From Herbivorax alkaliphila (lineage in GTDB: Bacteria > Bacillota > Clostridia > Acetivibrionales > Acetivibrionaceae), in the NCBI RefSeq assembly GCF_030848475.1, contig NZ_JAVDDS010000002.1:62001-126000 (forward strand): a DNA stretch of 64,000 bases, in the 5' to 3' direction. How positions within the stretch are numbered: position 1 is the stretch's first letter; every line of letters begins with the position of its first letter. Under the pieces are notes generated by a model. That model was not told where the DNA came from. It searched no databases and saw nothing but the letters and a program-made list of their open reading frames with translations. Below are positions 18,101 to 33,100 of the stretch, piece by piece. A program made the position numbers and the translations under genes.

Positions 18101-21100
18101 AATGATTCTGTAAAAGTAGAAGGTGACTTTATAAACAATAGCAACAGGAGTCATACTGGATATCTTACAAATGGAGTGTTAGAGCTAAAAGGAGACTTTA
18201 TACATTCAACACACGATGAACAGGATAATTTTAGATTAACAGAAAATCATAAAGTGGTATTGAGTGGAGAGGAATTACAAAAAGTGAGATTTGAAGATTC
18301 CACAAGCAGCTCAGGCTATAGCTGTATAAATATACTTGAAATAACAAATACCTCAGAGGATGGAGTAGAATTTGAATCAATAGTGGTAGTAAAAGGAGAG
18401 ATAAAGGATACTTCAACGCCGATAACAGGAGGAAGATATTTATCTATTAGCGAAAATACACAGATAAATTGGGATGATTGGTCATATGATATAGGTATAA
18501 GTGAAAATTATACTTTAGAGGATAATATAGCTATAAATGGAAGTTTATTTATACACAATAGAACTCTTGATTTAAATGGATTCAGTATAAATATATATGG
18601 AGATTTTAACCATTTAGGTGGAACTTTGAATTTAAATGGTGGAGAGGTTAGTGTAAAAGGAAATTATAACATAGAAACAGAAGATAATGAATGTGTAAAT
18701 GCAAATTTGAGGATGACTAATGAAGATGATTATATAAAGGTTTATGGAAGCTTTATTATGCGTTCAAGGCAAAGAAATAATAATTTAACTGCTGGTATAT
18801 TAGAAGTAAAAGGTGATTTTACACAAAAAAATGGAAGGACATCATGGTCGAGAGAAAATTTCGATGCAAGTGAAAGCCACAGTGTTATATTGAGCGGAGA
18901 AGGGAAGCAAAATGTAAGTTTTGAATCAACAGAATCACAATTTTACATACTTGAACTAAAAAATTATTCAGAAGAGGGAGTAGAATTTGCTCAGGCTTTA
19001 AACGCGGATACTTTTATTGATAATGGATGCAAATTTACATTTCCAGGCTCAGAAGTTGTAGGGTGGACACTTACGGAAGATGAAGTTTATGAAGGAGATG
19101 TGTATTTAGGTGCAGGAAATCTTAACTTGAATGGATATTCTCTTACGATAACAGGTGACTTGATACAATCAGGTGGAACTGTTGATGTAAGAGGTGGTGA
19201 GCTTTATGTACAGGGAGATTATAGGCTTCAAACAAAAAATGAGAATGCACAGGGAAATATAAGTTTTTCACATAGCAGTGGTTACTTAAAAATGGCAAAT
19301 GAAAGTGATTATATTAAGGTAGAGGGAGACTTTGTTACATATAGTGATAGAAGTCATACAGACTATCTTACAAATGGAGTTTTAGAGGTGAAAGGGGATT
19401 TTACTCAAAAAAGAAATAATGCATGGGATAACTTTAATGCAGCAGAAAATCATAAAGTAATATTGAGTGGAGATGTCTTACAAAGTGTAAGTTTTGAAAG
19501 TTCTTCAGCTTTCAGGTCATACATTAATAATTTTGAAATAACAAACACTTCTGAAGAAGGAGTGGAATTCACTTCAAATGTAGTAGTTAACGGACAAATG
19601 ATGAAAACATCAACTCCAATATCAGGAGGGAAGTATTTATGTCTCGGATTAGATGCACAGGTGAACTGGGAGTATTGGCCATATGACTTGGGGATTGAAG
19701 GAAGTTATGATTTAGATAAAGATTTGGTTATTGGAGGCAGCCTTTACATACATGATGGGAGTCTTGATTTAAAAGGTTTTAGTTTAATTGTAGAAGGAGA
19801 TATAATACAGACTAGAGGAACGCTGAGTGTGTCAGGTGGATATTTAGAAATAAAGGGAAGCTATATAATAGAATCAGAAGGAGGAGAGGCAGTATATGCG
19901 TCTTTAAGAATGACAGATGAAAAGGATTATATAAAGGTTTACGAAAACTTTGTTATGAATTCAAGGCGTAATCATAGCAATCTGTTAACAGATGGAATAT
20001 TGGAGATAAAGGGAGATTTTATACAAAAAAATGTAAGAAGATCAGATTCAAGGAACTTTGATGCAGGTGGAATGCACAGGGTTATTCTAAGTGGAGAAGA
20101 GAAGCAGGTTGTAACCTTTCAAACATTTGAATCACGATTTAATATACTGGAATTACAAAACTATTCAAATGAAGGTGTTGAATTTAATGATACATTAAAT
20201 TCACATACCTTTATAGATAATGGATGTATATTTGAAATAAAAGGTTCACAGGTAGTGGGATGGGAACTTACAGAAGATGAAGTGTATGATGGAAATGTGT
20301 ATCTTGCGGGGGGGCAGCTTAACCTAAATGGATATACCCTTACAATTAAAGGTGATTTGATACAATCAGGAGGACTGGTTGATATAAATGGTGGAGAACT
20401 TTATGTTAACGGAGATTACAAGATTCAAAGGGAGAATAATGAATACAGCATTGGAATTTTAAAGATGGTTAATGAAAGTGATTATGTAAATGTAAAGAGG
20501 GATTTTGTTATTCATAGTAATAAAAGTCACTTGGGATATCTTACAAATGGAGTGCTTGAAGTGAAAAGAGATTTCATTCAATTAGAACATTCTGTAAGTG
20601 ATAATTTTAGAGCAACAGGAAATCATAAATTGCTCCTTAGTGGAGAAATTTTACAAAAAATTAGTTTTGAAAGTGCAAGTAGTGGTTTTTATGATAGCTG
20701 TATTAATATACTTGAAATTGTAAATACATCTGATGAAGGTATAGAATTTGGAACTGTGACAGTAGTAAATGGAGAACTGTCAGGAATATCAGTACCTTTG
20801 AAAAATGCTCAAAATTTACTTTTTGGGGAAAATGCTAAACTGAATTGGAACATTTGGCCTTATGATTTAACTATAGAAGGTGCTGTATTAGAGAATGATT
20901 TAACTATAGAAGGAAACCTGTACTCAAATGAAGGAACTCTTAATTTAAATGGATATAGATTAGTGGTAGAAGAAGATTTTATTCATTCTGATGGAACTGT
21001 GGATATAGTTGGTGGTGAGCTCATTGTAAAAGGGAACTACCGTATGCAAAGTATGGACTCTAATGGGGAGTTTGAAGAAAGTGACAGTATTTTAAATATG

Positions 21101-24100
21101 ACCGATGAAGATGATTATGTATATGTAGGTGGAAACTTTATTACACAATCTGAAAACAATCATAGTAATAGACTTACTGAAGGTGTATTGGAAATAAAAG
21201 GACACTTTTCACAAAAGAGTGGTAACTGGCGAAACTTTAATGCAAGAGATAATCACAGAACTGTACTAAGTGGTGATAATTTACAGGGAGTGAGTTTCGA
21301 GTCATCTAGCTCAACATTTAATATACTTGAAGTAAAGAATCATTCCCCGGAAGGCATAGAATTTAACGAAAATCGTCTTCCAGCTGATACTTTTATAGAC
21401 AATGGATGTGTTATAAAATTACCAGATTCCAAAGTTTTAGGGTGGGAGTTAAAAGAAGATCAGGTATATGAGGGGAATCTTTACCTTGGTTTAGGTGAAC
21501 TTAAGTTAAATGGCTATTCTCTTACGGTAACAGGAGATTTGATACAATCAGGTGGAACCTTGGAAGTAGATGGTGGAGAGCTTACTGTAAAGGGAGATTA
21601 TCTTATGCAAAGTAAAAATGTAAATAATGAAGGAGAAATTATTTACACAAACAGCAATGGATATTTAAATATGACAAATGAAGAGGACTATGTATTTGTA
21701 AAAGGAGATTTTGTTATGCAGTCAAGTAATAATCACTTTGATTTGCTTACTACAGGACTTTTAGAAATACAAGGCAACTTTACTCAGAAAACAGGGGAAG
21801 ATGGTAATTTTAATTCAACAGAAAGCCATAGAACTGTACTAAGTGGTGAAGAGTTACAGACGATAAGCTTTGATACATCTCAATCAAGATTTAATATACT
21901 TGAACTAAAAAACCATTCTAAAGAAGGTATAGTATTTAAACAGAACACTTTAAATGCAATTACTTTAATAGATAATGATTGTAAAGTAAGTTTTCCAAAA
22001 GAAGCTGATGGATGGAAACTTGCAGAAGATGAAATTTATGAGGGAGACTTGTATATTAGCTCAGGTATACTTAATTTAAATGGATATAATCTTACAATAA
22101 CAGGTGATTTGATACAATCAGCTGGAATAGTTGATGTTAGTGGCGGTAAACTTAATGTTAAGGGAGATTATAGAATTCAAACTAAAGTAGAAAATGAACA
22201 GGAAGATAAAAACTACAAGTATAGTAATGGTATATTAAAAATGGTAGATGAAGGTGACTATGTAAAGGTAGAGGGTAATTTTATCACCCATAGCAATAAA
22301 AGTCATCTAGACTTTCTTACAAACGGAGTATTAGAGTTAAAGGGAGACTTTATACAAATTACACATAGTGAAAGGAATAATTTTAAAGCAACTAATAATC
22401 ATAAATTACTACTAAGTGGAGAGAATTTACAAAAAGTAAGTTTTGATAATTCAGATTATTCTAATGAAAGCTGTATTAATATACTTGAAATAGCCAATAC
22501 CTTTGAAGAAGGTGTAAAGTTTATATCAAAAGTAGCTGTAAAGGGAGAGATTAAAGAAACATCAACCCCAATAACTGGAGGTAAATATATAAGTATTGGA
22601 GAAAATACAAAATTAGGCTATAAAGTTTGGCCAGGTGACTTGAGTATAGGTGAAAACTTTAAGTTAGAAAATGATATAACTATAAATGGAAGTCTTTACG
22701 TGGATAGTATATATTGGGATGGAACTCTTAAGTTAAATGGCTACAATTTAACTGTAAATGAAAACCTGATACATTCAAACGGAATTGTGGATATAGATGG
22801 TGGAGAACTTGTTGTAAAAGGTGATTTTCGTATACAAACAGAAAATGTGAATGAGGATGGAGAAATAGAATTTTGGTCTTCAGGTGCATATTTAAACATG
22901 ACAAAAGAAGAGGATTATATTCTGGTAGAAGGAGATTTTATCACAGAATCTTGGTATTCCCATAGTGGTAGACTTACTGAAGGACTTTTAGAAATACAGG
23001 GTGACTTTGCACAAAAAAGAAACAGTAATTGGAACTTTGTTGCAACAGAAAACCACAAAACACTTTTGAGTGGTAGTGGTTTGCAGACGGTGAACTTTGA
23101 TTCTTCCGATTCGGGATTTAATGTATTAGAACTGCAAAACTACTCAGATGAAGGAGTTATATTTAATCAATTATTAAATTTACAGAGCTTTATTGATAAT
23201 GAATGTAATTTTGAGCATCCAGGATTAGGAGTTGTTGGATGGAAACTTACAGAAGACGAAGTGTATGAGGGGGACTTGTATCTTGATTTAGGTCAGCTTG
23301 ACTTAAATGGAAACAAGCTTACAATAGCTGGTGATTTGATACAGTCAGGAGGTAAACTTACATTAGGAGGAGGTAATCTTAATGTACAGGGAGATTACAG
23401 ACTTCAAACAAAAAATGAAGATGATGAGGGAAATGAATTTTATACATATAGTAATGGTTATTTGAAAATGGTTGACCAAAATGATTATGTAAAGGTAGAA
23501 GGTGATTTTGTTACTGAAAGTAACCAGAATCATTTTAATTATCTTACAAAGGGAGTCTTTGAGGTAAAAGGAGATTTTACACAAATAAGATATAATAACA
23601 ATGCTAACTTTAGAGCTTCAGAAAATCATAAATTAATATTAAGTGGGGAAGCCTTGCAAAAAATTAATTTTGAAAGCTCTAGCGACTCATCGCACAGTCA
23701 TATTAATAATCTTGAAATAAGAAATACTTCTGAAGATGGAGTTGAATTTGTTTCTAATGTATTTATAACTGGAGAAATGAAAGAAATATCAACACCAATA
23801 TCGGGAGGAAAGAAGATATATATTGGACAAAACACACAGTTAAATTGGGATAACTTGAAATATAATATAGCTATAAATAAAACATTTGATTTACAAAAAG
23901 ACATGAAAATAAATGGTAGTTTGTATATAGATGGAGGTAGTGTTAGTTTAAATGGATATAGCTTAAAGGTAGAGGGGAATCTGATACATGAAAGAGGTAC
24001 GTTGGATATAGATGGAGGAGAACTTATTGTAAAAGGTGATTATCGGATACAAAGAGAAAATATAGATGATGATGGCGATGTAAGTTATGAAGATAGTTTT

Positions 24101-27100
24101 GGTGAGTTAAGAATGAATAATGATGATGATTATATTTATGTAGGAGGAGACTTTGTAGCACATGGTAGAAATCAGGAAAGAGGTTATCTTACTGCTGGTA
24201 CTTTAGAAATAAAGGGGGACTTCACCCAATCGAGAGGTTCATGGTCTGGTGCGAGTACAGAAAATTTTAAGGCAAATAAAAACCACAGGACTATTTTAAG
24301 TGGTTCAGAAATTCAAAGAATTACATTTAACAATCCAAGAGGTTCACAATTTAATGAACTTGTTATAACAAAGCCTATGGAAAAAGGATACAGGTTTAAT
24401 ACGATACCTGTTTGGAATGTTCTAATTGAAGATTTTTCAGATAGAGAGCTACCTACAGTGCCGCAAAATTTAAGAGTTATAGAAAACTCTATAACTACTG
24501 TTAGTTTAAAATGGGATATATCTTTAGATGACGTAGATGTAGAAGGTTATGAGATATTCAGGAACGGTCTTAGAGTTGGTACTTCAAGAACTAACAGATA
24601 TATAGACCAAAGGCTTATGCCAAATACTAAATACACCTATACGATAAAAGCATACGATGTTTATGGGAATTATTCAGAACACAGTGAATCTGTAGGTATT
24701 ACTACTAACGTTGGCGATGAGCCACCAGAAGTTCCTCAAAATTTATCTATAAGTTCGAGAACAGATACGTCTGTATCTTTGTCATGGTCACCTTCAACAG
24801 GTAATGTACCAGTTGAAGGATATAAAGTGTATCTAAATGGAATCCATATAGGGGATTCGGAAAACACCAGATATACGGATACCGATTTAGAACCTGGAAC
24901 ACATCATTACACGATTAAAGCTTTTGATACATCCGGGAATATATCTAATAGCAGTAATGCAATAATATATGATAATGAACCACCTACAGCTCCAAAAGAT
25001 GTTTCAGTTGCTGATATTACAGCTACTTCAGTTACACTTAACTGGTCAGAGTCTCAAGATAATATAGGTGTATTAGAATATGAAGTGTTTCGTGATGGTG
25101 TCAGAATAGGGGTAACAGATAGTTTAACTTATAAAGATAATACATTAGAGCCTATGGGTGAATATACTTATGTTGTTAGAGCGAAAGATTTTTCATGGAA
25201 TGTGTCACAACCAAGCAAATCTATAACTGTATCAACTTACATAGATGATGAGCCACCAACTACTCCGAAAGAACTTAGAGTAGCATCACAAACAGGATCT
25301 TCTATAACCCTTACCTGGGATGCATCAGTTGACAATGTGGGGGTAAAAGGTTATGAAATTTATAGAGATGATGAATATATTGGAACATCCAAGACTTTGC
25401 AATATAAGGATGAGAAGCTTTTGGCAGGCACAAGTTATACCTATAGTGTAAAGGCATTTGATGCTGCAGGAAATTATTCAGATAAAAGCAGTGAAATAAT
25501 TGGAATTCCAATGATGCCAAGAATTATAGAAACTGAACCGGTTGATGAAGAGACAATTGGTGGGGAAAACAAAAGAATGCATGTATACTTTGTGGATAGT
25601 GGAAATATGCAAGGGTCGGATGCTGTTTTTGAATACTCAGAAGATGGTTCCACTTGGGTAGAATTTGAAAATATTGTATATGGTCCATACAGGACACGTA
25701 TAGAAGGAGAAAATATAATAAGATTCTATAGTGACTGGAACCTAGAACCTTTAAGCAGTGGAGAATATATGGTTCGATACACAGTTTATGATGATGATGG
25801 AAATAATGATGAAAGGGTAGTTTCATATAATGTTAACCGCACATCACCTAAAAAAGTTGAGAATATAAATGCAGTATCTGATTCATCAGGGATAACTCTT
25901 ACATGGGATATTGCAGCAGATGGGGATGTAAGCTATTACAATATATATCGTTCAGTAAATGAACCGGGTTCTTTCACTTTATTAGAAAGAGTAGATGAGC
26001 GTACAACTGTTTTTTATAGAGATAGTGATATTTTGCCTGAGACTAATTATTATTATTTTATTAGAGCTGTAGATGTATTTGAACAGGAAAGCAGTAATTC
26101 TGAAGTTATTGAGGCTACTACAGTTGAAGATACTGTACCGCCAACAATTTTAGGAATATCACCAGTTGATGAAACAACTATGGGCAAGAGTGCACAAATT
26201 ACAGTAAGGGCAGAGGATAATATAGCTGTTTCAAGTATAACTTTGCAGTACTTTGACAATTTAGAAGAGGAATGGATAGATATTGAGACAATTGACACAT
26301 CAGCAGTAGCAAACTTTACATGGAGTGATATTCCTGTAAGTGAAGAGGTAAAGGTAAGAGCAATTGCAAAAGATACATCAGGTAACATAAGTGATGGCAC
26401 ACCTGTAAGAACTTATTACATTGATACAGAAGGTCCTGAAAAAATAACAGGCTTAAATGCATCAGCCTACACAACAAACATTATTTTAAGATGGAATGAT
26501 GTATCTGATGATGATTTTGCCTACTTTTCAGTAGAGAAAAAGGAATCTTTAAATGATTCCTATGAAAAGGTTGGAACTGTAGATGATACATTAGGAATGA
26601 ATGTTACAGGCTTAGATACTGAAACTACATACAATTTCAGAGTAGTTGCTTATGATGTTTATGGAAATAAGGGAACATATTCAGATGAACTTGAAGTTTC
26701 TACAACAAAAGACACAGAGCCTCCTGTTATAGCATCATTAGAGCCTGAACCAGGATACTATGCCAATGTTATACCACTTGAAGGAAGTGCTGTTGACAAT
26801 GTGGGAGTGACGGCATTTGTATTTGAGATATCAGAGGATATGGAAAACTGGAGTGATATTGAAAAAATAGAACTTGGTGATGCTCCTAAAACTGCAAATG
26901 TAAGTTATGACTTTGATGTTTCTTCTTATGATGACGGAACATATTATGTAAGAGGTAGAGCTTATGATGAGGCCGGGAATGTATCAACTTGTGAATCATT
27001 TGTAGAGTACAGGATAGATTGTAAACCTCCAAAACCTCCTAGTGGGATGGTGATAGAGAACAATAAAGGAAATATCACTATCGCATGGGATAGAAGTGAA

Positions 27101-30100
27101 GATACAAGCGTTATGTACTACAGATTATATAGAGCAGAAGACTCTCAAGGGCCATATACAGTAATAGCAGAAAAGCTATCTAGTCTTGGATATATAGATC
27201 GTAGTGTAAAAATGGATAAAACTTATTATTACAAAGTATCTGCCATTAGTGCAACAGGAATTGTGAGTGAAAAGACAAATTCTATCGAAGCTGGGTTAAA
27301 TGAAAATACAGGAGAGCCAGAAATTATAAATATGTCTCCGTCAGATGGTTCTAATTTACCAGCTAACCCAACCATTCAGATTTTGGCAGTGGATAATTAC
27401 AAGTTGTCTGAGGTTATGTTAGAGTATAATGATGGTGATGACTGGGTACTTATTGGAAGTGAGGAACTTGATGTATATGGTAAAGTAGTAGCATTTACTT
27501 GGGACACAACAGATCTTACAAATGGAGCATACACATTAAGAGCTAGGGCGGTAAACAGTGAAGGTAATGAAAGTGAGTACTATATTGTAAACTATCAACT
27601 AAATACTGAACCACCTATGACTCCACAAATTACTGTTGAACCAGGAGATTGGACGGTGGATCTTTCCTGGACAACAGGAAATGAAGAGGATTTAGCTGGA
27701 TTTTATGTGTACAGAAGTACTGTGTCTGGTGGATCACATCGTAGAATAAAATCTTTAACAGATACAAGCTTTACAGACACGCTTCTAATGCCGGGACAAA
27801 GCTATTACTATGTTGTAGAGGCTATAGATATTTTTGGGAATGTAAGTAGAAGCAGTGAAGTGGCAGCTATTCCCGGAGACGATGATCCATATCCTCCTGT
27901 AGCAGATGCAGGGGAAGATAGAATTACAACTGTTGGAGCAGAGGTGCTTTTTGATGGAAGGGCTTCAAGTGACAATGATCGTATAGAGAGTTATCACTGG
28001 GATTTTGGAGATGGTAACACAGGTGTAGGAGCTACGCCTTTACATACTTACAGTGAAGAGGGAACATATGAAGTAACATTAACTGTATTTGATCCTTCAG
28101 GCAATAGTGATAAAGATACAATAAAGGTAACTGTACGTCAGGAGCATGAGGTAGGTGTACTGGAAGTAAGAGTTATTGATGATGCTACCGGAGAGCCTAT
28201 AAGTGGAGCAAGTGTTTATGTGGACTTTCCTGATGACCAGCCATCCCAGTTTATTACTGACAGCCAGGGTAGAGCCAATGTAGTTGGGAATTCGGGGAAC
28301 TATAATATTGCTGCATATATGGAAGGGTATCTTCCAAGAGACACTAACCTGCAGATTAATCAACATCAAAATTCCCCTGTAACGATAGGAATTACAAAGG
28401 GTGAATTGGTTGTAGGAGATTTAAATGTTCGTCGTATGGAATTAGATGAAATAGTAAATGCAGGAATAGATATAAATGCACCTGAAAATCAGTATGTATA
28501 TGAATTTGAGGTGGAACTGGAATTTGAGAGAAGAGAGTTGCCTAAATTAAATATTACTGCAAATGGTCATGGCGGAATTTTAAGAGTTGGCTTTGCAGGT
28601 GGTAGTGGTGGATTTTTTAGGCTTCCAGGTGGAGGTAGAGTATATCCAAAGGTTATACCTAATTCAAAGCCTGAAATTCCTCCAACAATTGCATATTTGG
28701 TAATCCCAGGCGAGATTAGTTGGTTAAAGGAATTTTTTGAAGTTAGCTTAACAATGACAAATATGGCGGATCCTCAGTTTGTAATAGAAGATGCTAGTGT
28801 AAAATTAGATTTGCCAGAAGGGTTGTCTTTAGCTCCAACCAGAGATAGACAGAGTCTTAAAGTAGATATGGGATCGATTGAAGGAGGAGAGACAAAGGAT
28901 GCCCAATGGATTATTCGTGGAGATCAAAAGGGAAGTTATAATCTTGAAGCTGATTTTACTGGAACACTAATGCCTTTTAACCATCCAGTGAATACAATAT
29001 TTAAAACCGAAGAACCTTTTGAAGTGCTTGCAGAGGATGCCCTTCACTTAAGTGTAACACCCCAGGGCAGGGCTTATATTGGAGAAAAATATAATGTTAC
29101 ATTCCAACTAACTAATACTTCAAATTTCCCTGTATATAACCTGAACTTTGAAGTTGACGGTGAGCCAGTGGATACACCTAATTTTCATAGAATAACAGGG
29201 GAAGAGACTGATTCGCAACATATTGGACCTGGGGATATAATTGAAGTTTCAACTCTTATGCCGGGAGAAAGCATATGGTTTGAATATGAAACTGTAATCA
29301 ATTTTGAAGGTGATCCATCAAAGCATTATTATGTGTTGACTAATACCTCTATTGATGGAAGAGGAATGCAAATACCTACTACAGTTAATCCTCCTTCAGA
29401 TGGTTCGGATGACCCAGAAGAAGACAGAGAGGGGGATGTTTCAGGTATAGTTTGGGACAAAGATGAAGATGTGCCTGTAAGTGGTGCGAGTGTATTAATT
29501 GGTTCTAATACTACCGTTACTGATGTAGATGGGAGATTTAGCTTTGAAGGTATTAACTTAAATAATAATGAATTAACGGTAAATGCAGAGAGTTTTCATG
29601 AAAAGGTTAAAGAAGTTGAGTTAAGAGATGGAGCTTACATAAGAATAGAATTAAGTCAATTTCCAGAAATAAGAGAGATTAGTTCTGCCTACTCTAACAG
29701 CAATGACAGAAGGGCCTCAATGGTTCCTTTGAATCTTCTATCAGGGCCAATTAAGTTTGAAATAAATACTGATTTAAAAGGTGATGGATATGTTACTGAT
29801 TACTTATATAGAGTAGTTGATAAATATGGAAACATAAAAACAGAAAGATCAACTGCAGCTACTGGAGATTCAATAACAATTTCTAATATAAGAAGCATGA
29901 TGACTTCAGGAGACAAACTGCATTTTGCTGTTAAAACAATGGGAACTTATGGAGAGTACACAACTGATTATGTTGACACTAAATTGACAACCGTTTGTGA
30001 ATTAAATATTCTAAATGGAATCGAGTGGGATGATGATTTAGAAGGAAGCAGGCAAAATGGAGTAAATTTAAATTTAGGTGGCATTAGTGGATTATATAAA

Positions 30101-33100
30101 TTTTTAACTGGCGGCAAAGATTTGGATTTGAGTTTTCCTAGCGATAGTGAAATATGGGAACCAATTAGTTTAAAGCCACCTCAAATAAAGACTGATTTTT
30201 CTGTAAATTATGACTTTTATAATGCAAGTGCAACATTTAAAAATAAAAATAGTTTAAATGTTGGTTTATCAGGACAATTTTTAGATTTTGAATTTCCCAA
30301 ACTTGGTGGAAGTGGTAAGGGTTCTATGGGAATAACACCAGAGTCAAAAGGTGAATTGTCTATAGATACTATATACAATAGTATACACTCAAGGTGGGAA
30401 ATAAAATCAATAAGTTATACATCTGAAAGTGGTGTAACTGTAGATATTTCATTTAAGTACACAGTACCGGCGGATTTGAAATTTGGTGGATTATTACTTT
30501 CAGCATATGCAGAGGTAAAAGTTCAGGGACAGTACGTTACAAGTATGAGTAACCCTGATATTTCAAATTTAGACATTTCGACGTTAGAAAGCTTAAGTGA
30601 TTTAATACCCGAAATACAAACTACGTTATCAATAGCATTAAGGTTAGCTGTTGGGGCTCAGACAGGATATGGATTAGCTTCTGGGGAGATTTTTGGAAAA
30701 GGAGAATTAAGTAGTGTTATTCCTTCATGGAGAACGGAACTTACTTTATCATATGGAGGCAAATATGGTTACCTTTGGTTTTTCTCAAATTCAACAACAT
30801 GGGGTACAAAAACCTGGGTGTTGAATGAAGGAAGTGATGAATCAGGACAAGCTGGGACAATGAGTAGTTTTGACTTTTCAGCACTTTCTATAGAAGATGA
30901 AGAGCTTACTTTTAACAGCAGACCACGTGATTATTTAGAGCATCAACAGTGGATAGGAGAAGAGCTTATTGTTGAAGCTGCATATCCTGATTCAAATGCT
31001 CAAATATCTCCTGTAGATGAGAGCATAGGCGATTTGATAATGATATTTACAGGTGATGACAGTGAAAGAACTGATAACAACAGAACAGCTGTTTATTCTT
31101 CAATATACAGTGACAAAAAGTGGTCTGAGCCGATACAAATTGATAATGACGGAACAGGAGATGCATTGCCATATTTAGCTGTAGATGGAGAAGATATATA
31201 TGCTACATGGCTTGATATGTCAGAGGAAATTGGAGAAATGTCAGATGATATAACTGAGAACTATATTACAGAAAATATCTTAGGTAAAATGGGGGTTACA
31301 GCAGCTAAGTACAATAAAGATAGTAAGGATTGGGAAAACATTTACTCTGAAAGGATAGATGGTGTAAACAAACACCCACAAATTGCAACAAAGAATGGCG
31401 AAACAATGGTGACATGGGTCAATAATAAAAGTAAGCTTTCAATAGGAAACACCTTAAATCCTGATAATGTATACTATGCATATAATGATGGAGATGGATG
31501 GACAGAGGCTGATATTTTTGTTAAAGATGCAGGTAATGTCTATCAAAGTGATTTGCTTATGCATAAAGATAGAGCATATTATGTATTTGTTACAAATGCT
31601 TATTCAGAGGATGAAACATATAAACTTTATCTTACTACCTTTGATGGTTCAAGCTGGTCTGATCCAGTAGGGATTATTGATAACAGCTTAGAAGATTCTC
31701 ATCCTGTAATAACATTAGAGAATAATGAACCAGTGGTATTTTGGCAAAATGGAGAATCAATATACAAATCATCCCTTGAAAAACCAGATGATGCACAGGA
31801 AATAATTGATTCAAGACAGTCAAGTGGTATTTTAGAACTTAGTGTAACAGACACAGATGATGGATCTGCATTATCATGGACAAATGCAATGGATGGAGAG
31901 TACAGGCTTTATGTGAGTACTTATGATGAAGGGAGCTCAACATGGACACAGGGAATTGAAATTGAGTTTGATTCTATGGAAGTACCAAAGGGTGTTACTT
32001 TAGCTGAATTTGAAGATTCAGTGATGGCTGTTTACAATATAATTCCATATAAGTTTGACGAAGAAAATGAAATGTATTATCAGGAATTTTCTTCACTGAC
32101 TTCTACATTGTATAGACGCAAAACTGATTTGGCTATTTTAGAAGATGGAATATACTTTAAAGAAGATATACCTCTTCCAGGTGAAGATGCAAAAGCAACA
32201 GTTGAGGTTGTGAATTTAGGAGATGTAACGGTAGACAGCTTTACAGTTTCTTTATATGATGATGAGCAGTTGATAGGTGCTAAAGATATTGAGAATGCTG
32301 CTTTAAGTCATGGAGAGTCTAAGAGTATAGATTTGGATTTAACTGTATCAGAAGATAGTAATGGATTGAATCTAAAAGCAGTACTTGAATTAGAAAAGGA
32401 CAGCAACCTTTCAAATAACACTGCAAAATTAAATGTTTCATATACCGATGCAGAAATAACTGGAGTTTACAATGAGCTTTATACAAATAATACAGGTGTT
32501 ATATATGTTGATGTAAAGAATTCAGGTTACAGCAATATTAGAGATGCTAAAGTATATTTATCAACAGAAAGTGAATTTGATAATATTTTTGATTCCATAA
32601 CAATTGATCAGTTAAAGCCTCAACAAGAGAAAAGAGTTAAATTTGATTTAGAATTAGAACAAGAGTTAGATATGAAATTTATATATGCTAAAGTGGAAGT
32701 GGAACAAGATGAATTTAATTATTTAAACAATGTTGATTTTACTGTTTTAAGAAGCGTTAATGTTACAGAACAGCCAGAGGAACCAGAGCAGCCAGATGAA
32801 TCAGAAGAGCCAGGGGACTCAACACCCCCATCAGGTTCAACACCTTCAGGTCCGGCACCACCGGCTCCAGCACCAGATCAGGATGATGATGATGACGACG
32901 AAGATACTTCTGATGAAGATGTAGTTCCAGATGAATCAGAAAGTAAAGAAGATAAAAAAGACATTAAAGAGCCAGAACCTGATATGCCATCTGCTGGAGA
33001 TATAAGGTATATCAGAGGATATGAAGACAATACATTCAGACCCGAAAATGGCATTACCCGTGCTGAAATGTCTGTGATACTTGCAAATTTAGATGAAGCA

